NCBI GenBank assembly: GCA_036365515.1
Contig: CM070873.1
Span: forward strand, 74,240,529-74,304,528
Reading direction: 5' to 3'
DNA: 64,000 nt
From: Torymus aiolomorphi
Taxonomy: Eukaryota; Arthropoda; Insecta; Hymenoptera; Torymidae
Below are positions 41,826 through 52,299 of this stretch, in pieces. How positions within the stretch are numbered: position 1 is the stretch's first letter; every line of letters starts with the position of its first letter. The notes under the pieces were generated by a model that was not told the DNA's origin, did not search any database, and saw only the letters and a program-made list of their open reading frames with translations. A program made the position numbers and the translations under genes.

Positions 41826-44456
41826 TCAACGCGCGATGAATCTTCTTAGTGATTCAAGAAATCCTTCCGTCGATAGCGTCAAAACTAACTCAAAATGTAC
41901 TGCGCGGTACACAGCACACGTGTATAAACAAACCCAAGATTTTTGCCCGTTTTTAAGGAACAGCGGCCCAACGTAGTCCATGCCGACAACCTCAAAAACT
42001 GCTGCGTCTCGAACACGATTAGTGGGCCAGCTTGCTGGCGGTACCTCTAGAGTCTTTGCCGAGTAGCGTCGGCAAATCACACACTTACCCACAATAGAGC
42101 GTACTGCTCTTCGACAGTAAATAATCCAGACTTGTTCTCTGAGAGACATCATCGTCGTGTTGATGCCGGCATGCTTTAGATGTTTGTGGGTGTGTTCGAT
42201 AAGCAGCCTAGTGAACAGATGTCTCGGATCCATAACTGCGGGATATCTAAAATCAAAATAGTCTTCTCGGTTCGATATAAGAGTTTTTGTTCTGACCAAT
42301 CCAAGATCATCGACATAAACATTTAGTTCCATCAAGCGACGATCTGTAGTTCCTTTGAACGACTCACATTGTGCGAATCTGATTAAAAGTTTTTCGGCAA
42401 TATCATACTCACTGGCGGTTATCTCTCCCTTTTCACGTAGATGACTTTCTCTTCGTGTATTTTTTATGAATCTTCTCACCCACGCAAGCATCCGTACAAT
42501 TTTTCTGTAGCTGGAGAATCGTACCATGTACCATGGAACCTTTTCCTTTTCCGAGATGATATTCACACAGGAAAAGGTGGTGCAAGAGTCGGCGGTGGAA
42601 TCACTTTTAGGTTTTTTTTTACTACTTTTGCAAATTTCCAAATTTACAAGCTCTTCGTCAATGAGAAGTTCTTCTTGCGGCCATTCTTCTTGCAGCCGCT
42701 TTAGCCAACTCGATCCCTCCCACCATCTCAATTGAATAAGTTGTGCAATCGTGCACTCTCGGGATGGAAGGTCAGCTGGGTTCATCGCGCCAGGCACATG
42801 CCGCCAAGCAGAAATGTCGGTGATCCTTTTGATCTCTTCTACTCGGTTCCATACAAATCTAGACCACTGTTGACTTCTACGTAGCCAAGAGAGCACGGTC
42901 GAGGAGTCGCTCCAGAAAAACATTTTTGTCCCGGAGAAATTCATTGCCTGAAAAACAGAATTTTTTAATCGTGCACCCAAGGTCGCGGCTAAAAGCTCGA
43001 TACGCGGTATAGTAATTTCGCTCGTAGGCCCCACTCTTGATTTAACCTGTACGAGATTAACTTTTAAGCCTTGCAAGTTTTTTATTCTTACAAATAAAGC
43101 GGCTGCATATGCATATCTACTTGCATCTACAAACATATGCAATTCTATGGCGTCTTTAGCGTCTCCGAAAATCCAGCGAGGCACACGTAAGTCATTTAGC
43201 ATGGAAATTTGTTCATACCAACGTGTAAACTCTTTTGCTACTTCCGATGGTATCTCAGAATCCCAGCCGACGTTCTTACACCATAATTGTTGTAGCATAA
43301 GTTTCGGTAGTAACAGTGATGGAGATGTCCAGCCAAGGGGATCAAAAACTTTATGAGCTGCAGATAAAATGTTCCTCTTGGTTATTGGTTGATCCAAATT
43401 ATCTGCAATTTTAACACATAAAAACAAAAAATCTTTGTTTTTATCCCAACTGACGCCTAAAATTGAGCTTATTTCTTCTTGTTCTTGATTATTATTTGTA
43501 TATTCCAAGCCTTTTAATTCAAAACCAGCTTGTCGTATCATCTCAATTGAATGTTGTTGGAAGCGTGCTCGCTGTTCCTCAGTAGTAACGCTCGTCACGC
43601 AATTGTCAACATAAAATGATTCCTGCAGCTTTTTTATAGTATTAGTTTGCTCAGCCGACTCAACACTTTCCAATAAACCTTCAAGATGGTAATCAATTGT
43701 GGCTCCAAGCAAAAAAGGGCTACTATTTACTCCAAAAACTACACGGCGGTGCTGGTAAATAATAATTTTGCGAGGTTCTGTCTTACTCCACCACAAAAAT
43801 TTCAAGACATCTCGAGCTGTTGTAGTCACGCTCACCTGTAAAAAAGCTTTCGTTATGTCGGCGGCAATACCAATTTTATTTGCTCTAAATCTAAGAAGTA
43901 TGCTCGGTATGAGCTCTATTAAATTTGGCCCAGTTTCCAGACACTGATTGAGAGATGGGCCGTCCTTACTGCTTGCTGACGCGTCAAAAACCGGCCGAAC
44001 GGGAGTAGTGCTGTTCGTCTTTACCACGTGTCGATGGGGTAGGAAGTAATCACTGCTAGCGTCAACAGTACTCGGAACCTCCTCGATTACCCCTGCTTGT
44101 AGCCAGTCGTCGAACACTGACTCATAGACGGTGTACAGATTCTCTTCTTTCAGCTTCTTGGTAAGCCCGAACAACCGTTTCTCAGCTGCAGCTCGATTTC
44201 CTCTCAGGGGCAGATGATTCTCCTTCCATGGCAAATTTACTTCGTACCGACCTTCGCCGTTGAGCCGGATAGTCTCTCGAAATCGCTGCTTGACGATCGC
44301 TAGATGAGCCTCCTTGGAGAGTGTTTCGCTCGGATCGCGGATACCTAAAACATCGAGATCCCACAGATCAGATATATTTGCTTCATGGCTAAACATCGAA
44401 AGGACCGTAGGCGCTGCATCTTCTCGAACGGCTGCCTTACCGCTATTCCTGCCCAT
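41826..44456 (-). pseudogene. BEL pol: reverse transcriptase, RNase H, integrase N-terminus
   Basis: An 876-residue open stretch. Order: DLDVLGIRDP, RT fingers LPHRHVVKTNSTTPVRPVFD, IAADITKAFLQV (first catalytic aspartate), VVFGVNSSPFLL, SFYVDNCVTSV (YVDN at the YxDD site, a variant common in this clade), ILGVSWD. RNase H: HMFVDASRYAYAAALFVR, IELLAATLGARL, FWSDSSTVLSWL, NPADLPSRE. Integrase zinc region HKHLKHAGINTTMMSL with CVICRRY and catalytic core VVGMDYVGPL. It ends at an in-frame TGA just before GRPTTIYSDNGTNF; the next segment stays in the same frame. Without that stop and the later frameshift, pol would be close to complete. Confidence 0.95.
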
Positions 44457-44872
44457 AATAACCCAGCCCAGTTTGGTAGAGCTGTCGGCCCGTCTTTTAA
44501 TTGATGGATTTTACCTGTATATAGACGGCCGGCTATGTCAGCCCCAATTAGCAAAGATATGGGCTCGTTACCTCCGGTGTCCGTCAAGCAAATGCCCGTG
44601 CTCTGTAGACTCCGCGACCACGCTCCCATAGCGACAGCAGGCAACTTCTGACAAATAATCTCCTCGTGCAGAGCCGTAATACAGCACTCATACTTTCCAT
44701 CGAGACTGCCGATGAGAATCTTATATTCTTCGTGGTGACGAGGAGCTGTCGTTACACCACTAAATAGTAAATGTACCATGCTTTCCTGTCCGATTTTTTC
44801 TAACCTTAATCTTTGTGCTACGCGGCCGAGGACGTATATTTTGTGGGAGCCCGGGTCAATTAGCACTCGCAC
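44345..44872 (-). pseudogene. BEL aspartic protease region
   Basis: VRVLIDPGSHKIYVLGRVAQ marks the active-site loop: the family's D-S/T-G appears as D-P-G here. Downstream are CCITALHEEIICQKLP and ISLLIGADIAGRLYTGKIHQ, the second conserved region of BEL proteases. The frame differs from pol (overlap near 44456), consistent with one indel. A retroviral-type protease matures Gag-Pol. Replacement of the serine or threonine by proline beside the catalytic aspartate would probably kill activity. Confidence 0.8.
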
Positions 44873-45028
44873 AACACACTCTCCGTTTGGACCTTTTAAT
44901 TTAACACGCAGCGTTTGTAAATGTACTTAAATTCCGTACGAAGCATTATTGCACGATAGTGTCAGATTTTCAGTCTTTTTAGTCGCTTCTTTAGCATCTT
45001 CGCTTCCAGTGTCATTCTTCGAGACGTC

Positions 45029-46371
45029 TCAACACATCAACAACACATGTTTACGACTGCACCATGGGCACTTATTTTTCGACTTCCAATATTTCGCACC
45101 GTGACCTGTTTTCAAACATGCAAAACAAACCCGTTTTTCTTTCGCGATGGCTTGTCTTGAACTGAGCGACATCTGTTTTGCTTCTTCACAGCTTGCGTTC
45201 CCATGCGATCCTTGGCAAAAAATACATGTGTTTACATACGTCTCTTTCGTGACTAATAAGTTCGCGGCGGTAGCAACACCAGCGCTCGTGTTGGGAAATT
45301 GTTTCTTCTGCTTTCCTACCTTGCCGACCGACGATTCAATTTCTACCGAAGATAGGAAACCCAGTTTCGCCATAGAAATTCTTTCTTCGTTTTGAACTTC
45401 CTCTTCTAAGAATTTCATGAGGCTGTCAAGACGTTGATTAGCTGAATTGCCTCCGTTGCCTTTTCGTTGCCAGGCGCGAAGTATTTCCTCTGGCAACGAT
45501 GACTCGACGAGAGGGAAGAGCATGGCGGCGCACATAGCCAATGTCAAACCAAGCGATTCTAGAGCGCGAATATGAGTCTCCAACTTATCAAATACACTAG
45601 TGAGCGTCCCTTTAGACTTACTCAAAACAAGTTTTAGCAACTCGCGCACATACACCTCCACGAGCAAGGCATCGCGACCGAATCTAGTTTTTAAACTGTC
45701 TATGACTTTCGTATAATTTTCAGTCGTGGGAGGGTAACTATTTACTAGTTCACTAGCTCTAGAACTTTCAACTGTGGCTTGTATCAAATACTGGAATTTT
45801 TCCTCATTTGAAAGACTCACGTCGTCGTGTATCCGTTTGAAAAAACTCCAAAATTGCAGCCACTCCTTCGGCTCTCCGTTGAACTTTTTTAATTCGATTT
45901 TCGGCAACTTATATTTCCACGAATTGTCGAACAAATTTCGGTTCGCGGCGGCTCTGGAACTACCGGCGCTAGCTGTTGCGTCGAAGTCATGCGTGCAACG
46001 GTAATTTTGACTACTTGGAACTTCGTCTTATATTCTTCGACACTTTCTATTTTTCTGTTTAAATCTTCTTCTGTCATTTCACTTTCTATCGTGGCATCGA
46101 AGATTCGTTGATTTAGCGTGTCTAATTCCTTTGCCCTTTCATCGAGAACGTTAAACAAACCTTGAGTTACCGTCGCATCCGGGGCTTCCTTTTTCAGTTC
46201 TGCATTCAGCGTACCCAACGTTCTCGTGAACGACGTTCGTTGGACACTCCTAGCTTTCTTTAATTTCTCCATATTTACGTCTTCAACAGTTTGTACTTCT
46301 CGTTGTGTTTTATTTGTGATTTTTACACTGTCCTTTCGCACCACGTTTTCTTGTCTATGCAACTTCAACAC
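45029..46371 (-). pseudogene. BEL gag, frameshifted near 45900
   Basis: The first ATG after the primer-binding site (46371) starts MLKLHRQENVVRKDSVKITN, then KARSVQRTSFTRTLGTLNAE, the helical N-terminus of BEL Gag. At about 45900-45934 the frame changes. The second part begins PKIELKKFNGEPKEWLQFWS, the classical central Gag motif, with ESSRASELVNSYPPTTENYT and DALLVEVYVRELLKLVLS. C-terminal zinc fingers follow: CIFCQGSHGNASCEEAKQMS, CFACLKTGHGAKYW (C-x2-C-x4-H) and CPWCSRKHVLLMC, then a stop at 45029. Gag forms particles and binds RNA. Between 45029 and 44872 the coding frame is lost. Confidence 0.9.
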
Positions 46372-46377
46372 TTACTC

Positions 46378-46395
46378 GTCCTGTCACGGTCGCCA
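46378..46395 (-). promoter_or_regulatory. BEL primer-binding site, tRNA-Arg type
   Basis: The minus strand reads TGGCGACCGTGACAGGAC three bases after the 5' LTR. It is complementary to a tRNA 3' end GTCCTGTCACGGTCGCCA, matching my recollection of insect tRNA-Arg(UCG). Confidence 0.8.
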
Positions 46396-46398
46396 GAA

Positions 46399-46795
46399 TG
46401 TTGCAATTTCAATATAACAAGATTCTGAGTCTGGGGAAAGTCAATCAATACACTCACAATCAAACTGATAAAAAACTATTTATTACAAATCTAAAAAGAT
46501 TATTGAGAAATTAAGGTTTTCTTTACAGAGGTTATAGCTTCTTACGGACGCTTGCACGCAGTTCGCCGGTCGGACGCGGTCTGCCGTGGGGGCTTACGGA
46601 GTGGGGCGTGAAACAAATTAATACAGTATTTCGACAATAGATCGCACCACTGAGAAACCAACTTATTTATATAACAAAGGCAGAATCAAAGGAAATGTAT
46701 ACAATGCAAAATAGAACTGCGTACAAAATCTACAAAATAAATGTTTTCGAATTATAATAATTAAGTCTCTTTTTACATTAATACTATTTTTTACA
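46399..46795 (-). repeat. 5' LTR of the BEL element, with promoter
   Basis: 397 bases, same ends as the 3' LTR. The minus strand has TTATATAAATAAG (46666-46678), a good TATA box, and AATAAA about 190 bases downstream, as expected for U3-R. Confidence 0.95.
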
Positions 46796-46800
46796 GTAGG

Positions 46801-47110
46801 AATCTTCCAGGAAACTTTAAGGAATCTTTCGAAAAAGTTACTGAAAGTTTCAAGTAGACTATCGAAATCTTCCAGTAAGCTTTCAGTTAGCTATCAAATA
46901 AGTTACTGGACGCTTCAGGTAGTCTGTGGGAACCTTCCAGGAAATTTTCAGGAATCTTTCGAAAAAGTTACCGAAAGTTTCAAGTAGACTTTATGAACTT
47001 TCCAGTAAGCTTTCAGTTAGCTTTCAAATATGGTTCTGGAAGTGTCAGGTAGTCTGTGGGAACCTTCCAGTAAGCTTTTAGGAAGCTTTTTCCAAGTTCT
47101 TGAAAGAGTA
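46801..47110. repeat. GAAAGCTTCC minisatellite, right part
   Basis: Continuation of 39925-40436 with words such as CTTCCAGTAAGCTTTCAGTT and a ~110-base higher-order repeat (AGTCTGTGGGAACCTTCCAG at 46931 and 47051). Confidence 0.8.
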
Positions 47111-47237
47111 ACTTAAAGCTATAAATATTAGAAATTCTCTATAAGTATTAACCATTCGCACATATTCTTTAAAACTTATTTCTACCTATATTAATCGCCA
47201 TTTTATAATCGCAGAAAAAATTTCACATAAAATTTTT

Positions 47238-47314
47238 TGACCTAACCGGGAATCGAACCCACGACCCTTGGGTTACTACACGCATGCTATCCGTTACGCT
47301 ATCGCTCGCTTGAA
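47238..47314 (-). tRNA. tRNA-like sequence (pseudogene or SINE head)
   Basis: On the minus strand GGGTTCGATTCCCGG is a full B-box/T-arm and ATAGCGTAACGGATAGCATG a good D-arm/A-box, spaced as in a tRNA. The acceptor stem does not pair and the anticodon arm is poor. It is more likely a tRNA-derived pseudogene or SINE 5' part than a working tRNA. Confidence 0.45.
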
Positions 47315-47769
47315 GGAGTTCGGATATTTTCATCTAATAAGTTACACTATTCACGATTATTTAATTGTTATTATTTTGATTATTTTATTTAAAATATTAA
47401 TGAATTTCAAAAATTATATATTTAATGCGGTAAATTAAAAAATTACAGTGTCGGAATTATTACTCTGAATAAACATGTTTTTATATTTGGCATTTCATTA
47501 TGTTGATTAAATAATTTATGAAAATTCTAATTGAATGGTTTAAAAATATTCTTAGTATAGTATTTATATACAAGGTGGGCCTAATAATTGTGTTTTTCCA
47601 AAAAATTGTTTAGAAATTTTTTAATTAAAAAAAAATTGTATTGTCGATAAGTAGAAATCTGCTCTTTGTCATTTTGATGCAATTTTTCAACGAGTATATC
47701 TTATCATAGTACGAATAGAATCGCTCAAAAAATTCTGAGTATAGTATTTATATATAGGAAGGACGTCAA

Positions 47770-48938
47770 AATTGTGTTTTTCAGAAAATTGTATATACGG
47801 AGTTTCTGGATTCACTGATTGCGAATCTGAATTCATATTTTGCCAAATCAAAATGGCGGCCAAATATTGAAATATTACTGAATTCTGCATTGCATATGGG
47901 GGATTTCTGGATTCGTCTGATGACGAATCTGAATTCAGATTATGAAAATTCAATATAACGGATCGAAGATGCCTGCCAAATATTGAAATATTACTGAATT
48001 TTGCGGAAAATTGTATATAGGGTTTTACTGGATTCGCTGATTAGGAATCTGAATTCAGATTATGAAAATTCAATATGACGGATCGATGATGGCGGCCAAA
48101 TATTGAACTATTACTGGATCTTGCTGAAACATGTATGTACGGAATTTCTGGATTCGCTGATTACGAATCTGAACTCAGATTTTGAAAATTCAAAATAGTG
48201 GGCCCAAGATGGCGGCCAAAATTTGAAATTTTACCGGAATTTGCTAAAAATTGTATATTGTAAGTTTCCGGATTCGTTGATTAGGAATCTGAACTCAGAT
48301 TTTGTAAATACAAAATGGCGGCCAAAAATTGAAATATTACTGGATTTTGCTGAAAATTGTATATAGGGGGTATCTAGATTCGCTGATTACGAATCTGAAC
48401 TAATATTTTGCCAATTCAAAATGGCGGCCAAATATTGAAATATTACTGAATTTTGCGATTGTATGTGGGGATTTCTGAATTCGCATATTAGGATTTCTCG
48501 ATTCAATGATTACGAATCTGAGCTCAGATTTTAAAAATTCAAAATGGCGGAAAAATATTTTAATAATACTGGATTTTGCTAAAAATTGTATATAAGGCGT
48601 TTCTGGATTCGCTGATTACGAATTTGAAATTAGATTTTCAGAATTCAAAATGTCTGATCGAAAATGGACGTCAAATATTCAAATATTACTGGATTTTGCT
48701 GAAAATTGTATATACGGAATTTCTGGATTCGCTGAATACGAATCTGAACTCAAATTATGAAAAATCAAAATAATGGATCCAAGATGTCAGCCAAAAATTG
48801 AAATTTTACCGGAATTTGCTAAAAATTGTATATTGTGGGGGTTTCCGGATTCGCTGATTAGGAACCTGAACTCAGATTTTGTAAATACAAAATGGCGGTC
48901 AAAAATTTAAATATTACCTGTTTTTGCCGAAAATTGTA
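47770..48938. repeat. ~125-bp tandem array, left part
   Basis: About nine units of TTTCTGGATTCGCTGATTAC, GAATCTGAACTCAGATTTTG, AAAATTCAAAATGGCGGCCA and a TGGATTTTGCTGAAAATTGT run. Some units lack a segment. The array resumes at 50194 after the mariner. Words like CAAAATGGCGGCCAAA also occur in the foldback at 14611-15646. Confidence 0.85.
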
Positions 48939-50193
48939 TTGGGACCTTGAATAAGTTCTCGCTGTTTTTTTGTGAAAATTGATGCTTTATTTAAATTATG
49001 TAGTAAAAAGCATGTCACTCAAAATATTGCCCCTACTTTCTCCCATCTTTCTGGCAATTTACGGATTCCATCTCGGAAGAACTGCTCGTCTTTTGAAGCT
49101 ATCCAAGAATCGACCCATTTTTTGGCATCTTCATAAGAATGGAAGTGCTGCTCAGCCAAGCCATGAGCCATCGACCGGAACAAGTGATAGTCGGAAGGAG
49201 CAATGTCTGGGCTATACAGCGGGTGAGGTAGGACACCCCATTGAAACGCCTCCAAAGTTTCATTGACGACTTTTGCAACATGTGGCCGAGCATTATTATG
49301 TATCAAAATCACCTTGTCGTGTCTCTGCTCGTACAGCGGCCGTTTTTCCTTTAGGGCTCGGCTCAAACACATCAATTGCAGTTGATAGCGATCTCCCGTG
49401 ATAGTTTCGTTCGGTTTCGGCAGTTCATAATAAATTACACCCTGCTGATCCCACCAAATGCAGAGGAGAAGTTTCGAACCATGGATATTTGGCTTTGCGG
49501 ACGATGTTGATGCAAGGCCGGGCTCACCCCACGATTTTTTACGCTTAGGATTATCGTACTATATCCACTTTCATCGCCAGTCACAATACGATGCAAAAGA
49601 TCTTCCCTTTTCTCCCGTTGAAGTAGCACTTCTCACGTGAGAAAACGCCGTTCGACGTCTCCCGGCTTCAACTCATACGGCACCCAATGTTCTTGCTTCT
49701 GGATCATTCCTAACATTTTCAAACATTTCGAAACTGTTGTTTCATCTACTCTTAATGATTTTGCAAGTTCAGCTAGTGTCTGACATGAGTATTCATTTAG
49801 TAATTCCTCCAATTCTTCGTCTTAAAATTTTTTTGGTGCACCAGCACGTTCTTTAGCTCCAAGATCAAAATCGTTATTTTTGAAGCGTCGAAAACAGTCT
49901 CTGCATGTCGTTTCCGACAGAGCATAGTCACCGTAAGTTTCAACAAGAATCCTGTGTGCTTCAGCTGCAGATTTTTTTTTTAATAAAGTAGTGCAATAAA
50001 ATTCCTCGCAAATACTCTTTACTTGGCACAAAACTTGACATTTTTAGTAGTAAGAACAAAAAACGCTGTTTACACTATGGCGAACTAACATACACTTAAG
50101 TTCAAGCTTAAGCGTTAGCATCTGAAATTACATACACTTAGTCATGGTAACGCCATCTGTTACGAAACAGTGAGAACTTATTCAAGGATCCAA
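48939..50193 (-). mobile_element. Inactive mariner transposon (1255 bp)
   Basis: TA duplications (48937-48938 and 50194-50195) flank inverted ends TTGGGACCTTGAATAAGTTC and GAACTTATTCAAGGATCCAA. The size is typical of mariner. It split a tandem-repeat unit: removing it restores ATTGTA followed by AATTCTGGATTCGCTG. Confidence 0.95.
49019..50040 (-). pseudogene. Mariner transposase, catalytic residue and frames lost
   Basis: N-terminal helix-turn-helix region: KKKSAAEAHRILVETYGDYA, TCRDCFRRFKNNDFDL, ERAGAPKKF, then a TAA replaces the expected sense codon (49821-49823) before DEELEELL. Second HTH: LAELAKSLRVDETTVSKCL. Catalytic core in pieces: RIVTGDESGYS (first aspartate), VILIHNNARPHVA (the second catalytic position is N, normally D in HDNARPHVA), YSPDIAPSDYHLF (third aspartate, the D34D spacing), ending FRDGIRKLPERWEKV. 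Further stops or frameshifts lie near 49630 and 49430. Transposase would bind the ends and cut-and-paste the element; this copy cannot. Confidence 0.9.
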
Positions 50194-50310
50194 TATATAA
50201 ATTCTGGATTCGCTGATTACGAATCTGAACTCAGATTTTGAAAATTCAAAATGGCGGACAAGAATTGAAATATTACTGGATTTTGCTGATAAATTCGTTT
50301 ATAATCAATA
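50194..50310. repeat. ~125-bp tandem array, right part
   Basis: One further unit of the 47770-48938 array (ATTCTGGATTCGCTGATTAC, CTCAGATTTTGAAAATTCAA). 50311-50584 is AT-rich with nothing recognised. Confidence 0.8.
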
Positions 50311-51080
50311 AATAACAAATAATATCAGAGCTGACGTAATGAACTACATATACATATTATGCATTATTTTGTTAAATATAAATATACCTAATATTTTAAA
50401 AATTAATAAATGTTAAGAATAATTTTTTTAAAAAACAAACAGAAAATTTAAAAGAAAAAATAAATGTTTCATGATATTATTTAATAGGGGGTTATCCTTA
50501 TTCATTATTATGAATATTTATCTTGATATGAAATATAATCCGCAACTACAATTATAAGATTAATTTTATATCACATTATTATATTGTCACGTCCGAAAAC
50601 ACAACACGACTGGATGATTAACTCGATTAGGAGTTACGCTCTTTTTTGGCCATAGCTGTGCTAGCTAATAAACCATGGACGAGCTGTGGAAAGGAGTGTA
50701 ATATTGAAATTCACTATTATCGTTGAAACAAGTTTCGACTAATTTTTTTCGGGTTCAGGATTTTGGGTTTTTGTAAGGACCAACGGTGAGTAGCACGAAC
50801 GTCTTGTAAAGATCGTTTTCTTGACCGCACGTACCCCCGTATGGACAAGGAATAAGGTCACGAACCGAGAAAAATGATGTGTGTGCGAAAGACCAATTTT
50901 ACCCAATCTCAGTGGTTTCTCAGATTCGCCCTCCCCTATTAAGAGCAGAGCTCGCAATTGATTTTAAATTCTCCTTTTTTTCTAAATTTTCTTATTCATT
51001 TTTGTGGTTAATGTTCCTCACTTTTCTTTTCTTTTCTTTGGAAAAAGGTTTTCAAGCAATAATTGATTTTCATATGTAGA

Positions 51081-51660
51081 TTTAAACTTTCTTATAAATT
51101 TAAATATTCTTCGTAAACATAACCAGTGCGCTTACCTGTAAGGTCGTACAATCAAAGTTATGTTTACTTTAATTCCTTTCCAAACCAATAGGAGTATGCT
51201 TACCCGTAAGGTCGTAACAACATATGGCTTGGAAAAGTAATTGAGAATATATTAAACTGAAGATTTTGGTAATTTAATTTAAACTTTCTTATAAATTTAA
51301 ATATTCTTCGTAAACATAACCAGTGCGCTTACCTGTAAGGTCGTACAATCAAAGTTATGTTTACTTTAATTCCTTTCCAAACCAATAGGAGTATGCTTAC
51401 CCGTAAGGTCGTAACAACATATGGCTTGGAAAAGTAATTGAGAATATATTAAACTGAAGATTTTGGTAATTTAATTTAAACTTTCTTATAAATTTAAATA
51501 TTCTTCGTAAACATAACCAGTGCGCTTACCCGTAAGGTCGTACAATCAAAGTTATGTTTACTTTAATTCCTTTCCGAACTAATAGGAGTATGCTTACCCG
51601 TAAGGTCGTAACAACATATGGCTTGGAAAAGTAATTTAGAATATATTAAACTGAAGATTT
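51081..51660. repeat. 197-bp tandem triplication
   Basis: Units start at 51081, 51278 and 51475 (TTTAAACTTTCTTATAAATT) and are almost identical. Each has two half-units with CGCTTACCTGTAAGGTCGTA and TGCTTACCCGTAAGGTCGTA, an imperfectly palindromic TTACCYGTAA word. Confidence 0.95.
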
Positions 51661-51824
51661 TATTTACCTTCTCCTTTTTGTAATTTCCTTTTCTCTTATA
51701 ATTTTTTGAATATAGGAATTTTGGAATTTTAGAAATTTTGTAAAAGAAATTAAACTTGAATTTTGAATAATTTGAATATTTATTTGAGTTGAAATTTGAG
51801 TGTTCGTACAGGATCTTAAAGCTT

Positions 51825-51935
51825 GTGAGGCTTGTAGATCTGTTTGAGTAGTCAACAAAGCTTGTGAGGCTTGTGTTGGTCTGACTCGTGGAGCAGTCAG
51901 TAAAGCTTGTGAGGCTTGTAAATCTGACTGAACGA
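51825..51935. repeat. Short minisatellite AAGCTTGTGAGGCTTGT
   Basis: Three copies of AAAGCTTGTGAGGCTTGT followed by a TCTGACTGA-like word, about 45 bases apart. The minus-strand open frame over this block (51563-52027) gives S-L-T-S-F repeats and is not supported as a gene. Confidence 0.7.
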
Positions 51936-52299
51936 AGCAGCAGTGCGCGTTCGACGTATTTAAATCCATTGCTCCTCCTCTTCTTTGGCTGGAAAAACTG
52001 CGTTGTCGAATCGGGTAGTTGCGTCATCTTGTGTTAACGAATCGCTGGTTGACATTTGTAACGGCGTTTGATAGTCATATATCCTGCAATGTCAAATGAG
52101 GCTAGTGGTGCGGGAGAACGGTGTCCAATGGTGCGGGGGTGGCCTCCCTTCCAAACGTCAATTTTCAGCCCAGTGGGGAAAATCCTATGTTTTAACATAG
52201 AGAGCGGTAGAGAGCGGTCGCTCATCCCTTCTCTATGGTATTTTCCGGCGGCTCGTATCTTCCTTAAGGAGTGAGAAAGAACGCTATAGGAGTGACAGA

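Larger units (their letters stand above)
40442..46795 (-). mobile_element. Full-length but inactive BEL/Pao LTR retrotransposon
   Basis: LTRs at 40442-40840 and 46399-46795 enclose minus-strand gag, protease, RT, RNase H and integrase. The 5-bp duplication GTAGG (40437-40441 and 46796-46800) fits BEL/Pao integrases and proves a single insertion. By eye the LTRs differ at about 16 positions in ~399, so the copy is not recent. Breaks: a gag frameshift and stop, a protease-RT frameshift, an in-frame TGA in integrase (41826-41828) and a frameshift near a run of T at ~41430. The host site is a GAAAGCTTCC minisatellite. Confidence 0.95.
50585..52297. repeat. Possible LTR or repeat with TGTCACGTCC/GGAGTGACA ends
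   Basis: TGTCACGTCC at 50585 and GGAGTGACA at 52289-52297 are near-complementary termini of a ~1.7-kb block that is less AT-rich than its surroundings. It contains a triplicated 197-bp unit and hairpins such as CTATGTTTTAACATAG. Flanks show no matching duplication, so a solo LTR is only a suggestion. Confidence 0.3.

Noticed and set aside
50585..52297. Firm solo-LTR call
   Set aside because: Near-complementary ends exist, but the flanks show no target duplication, so it is kept only as a low-confidence repeat.
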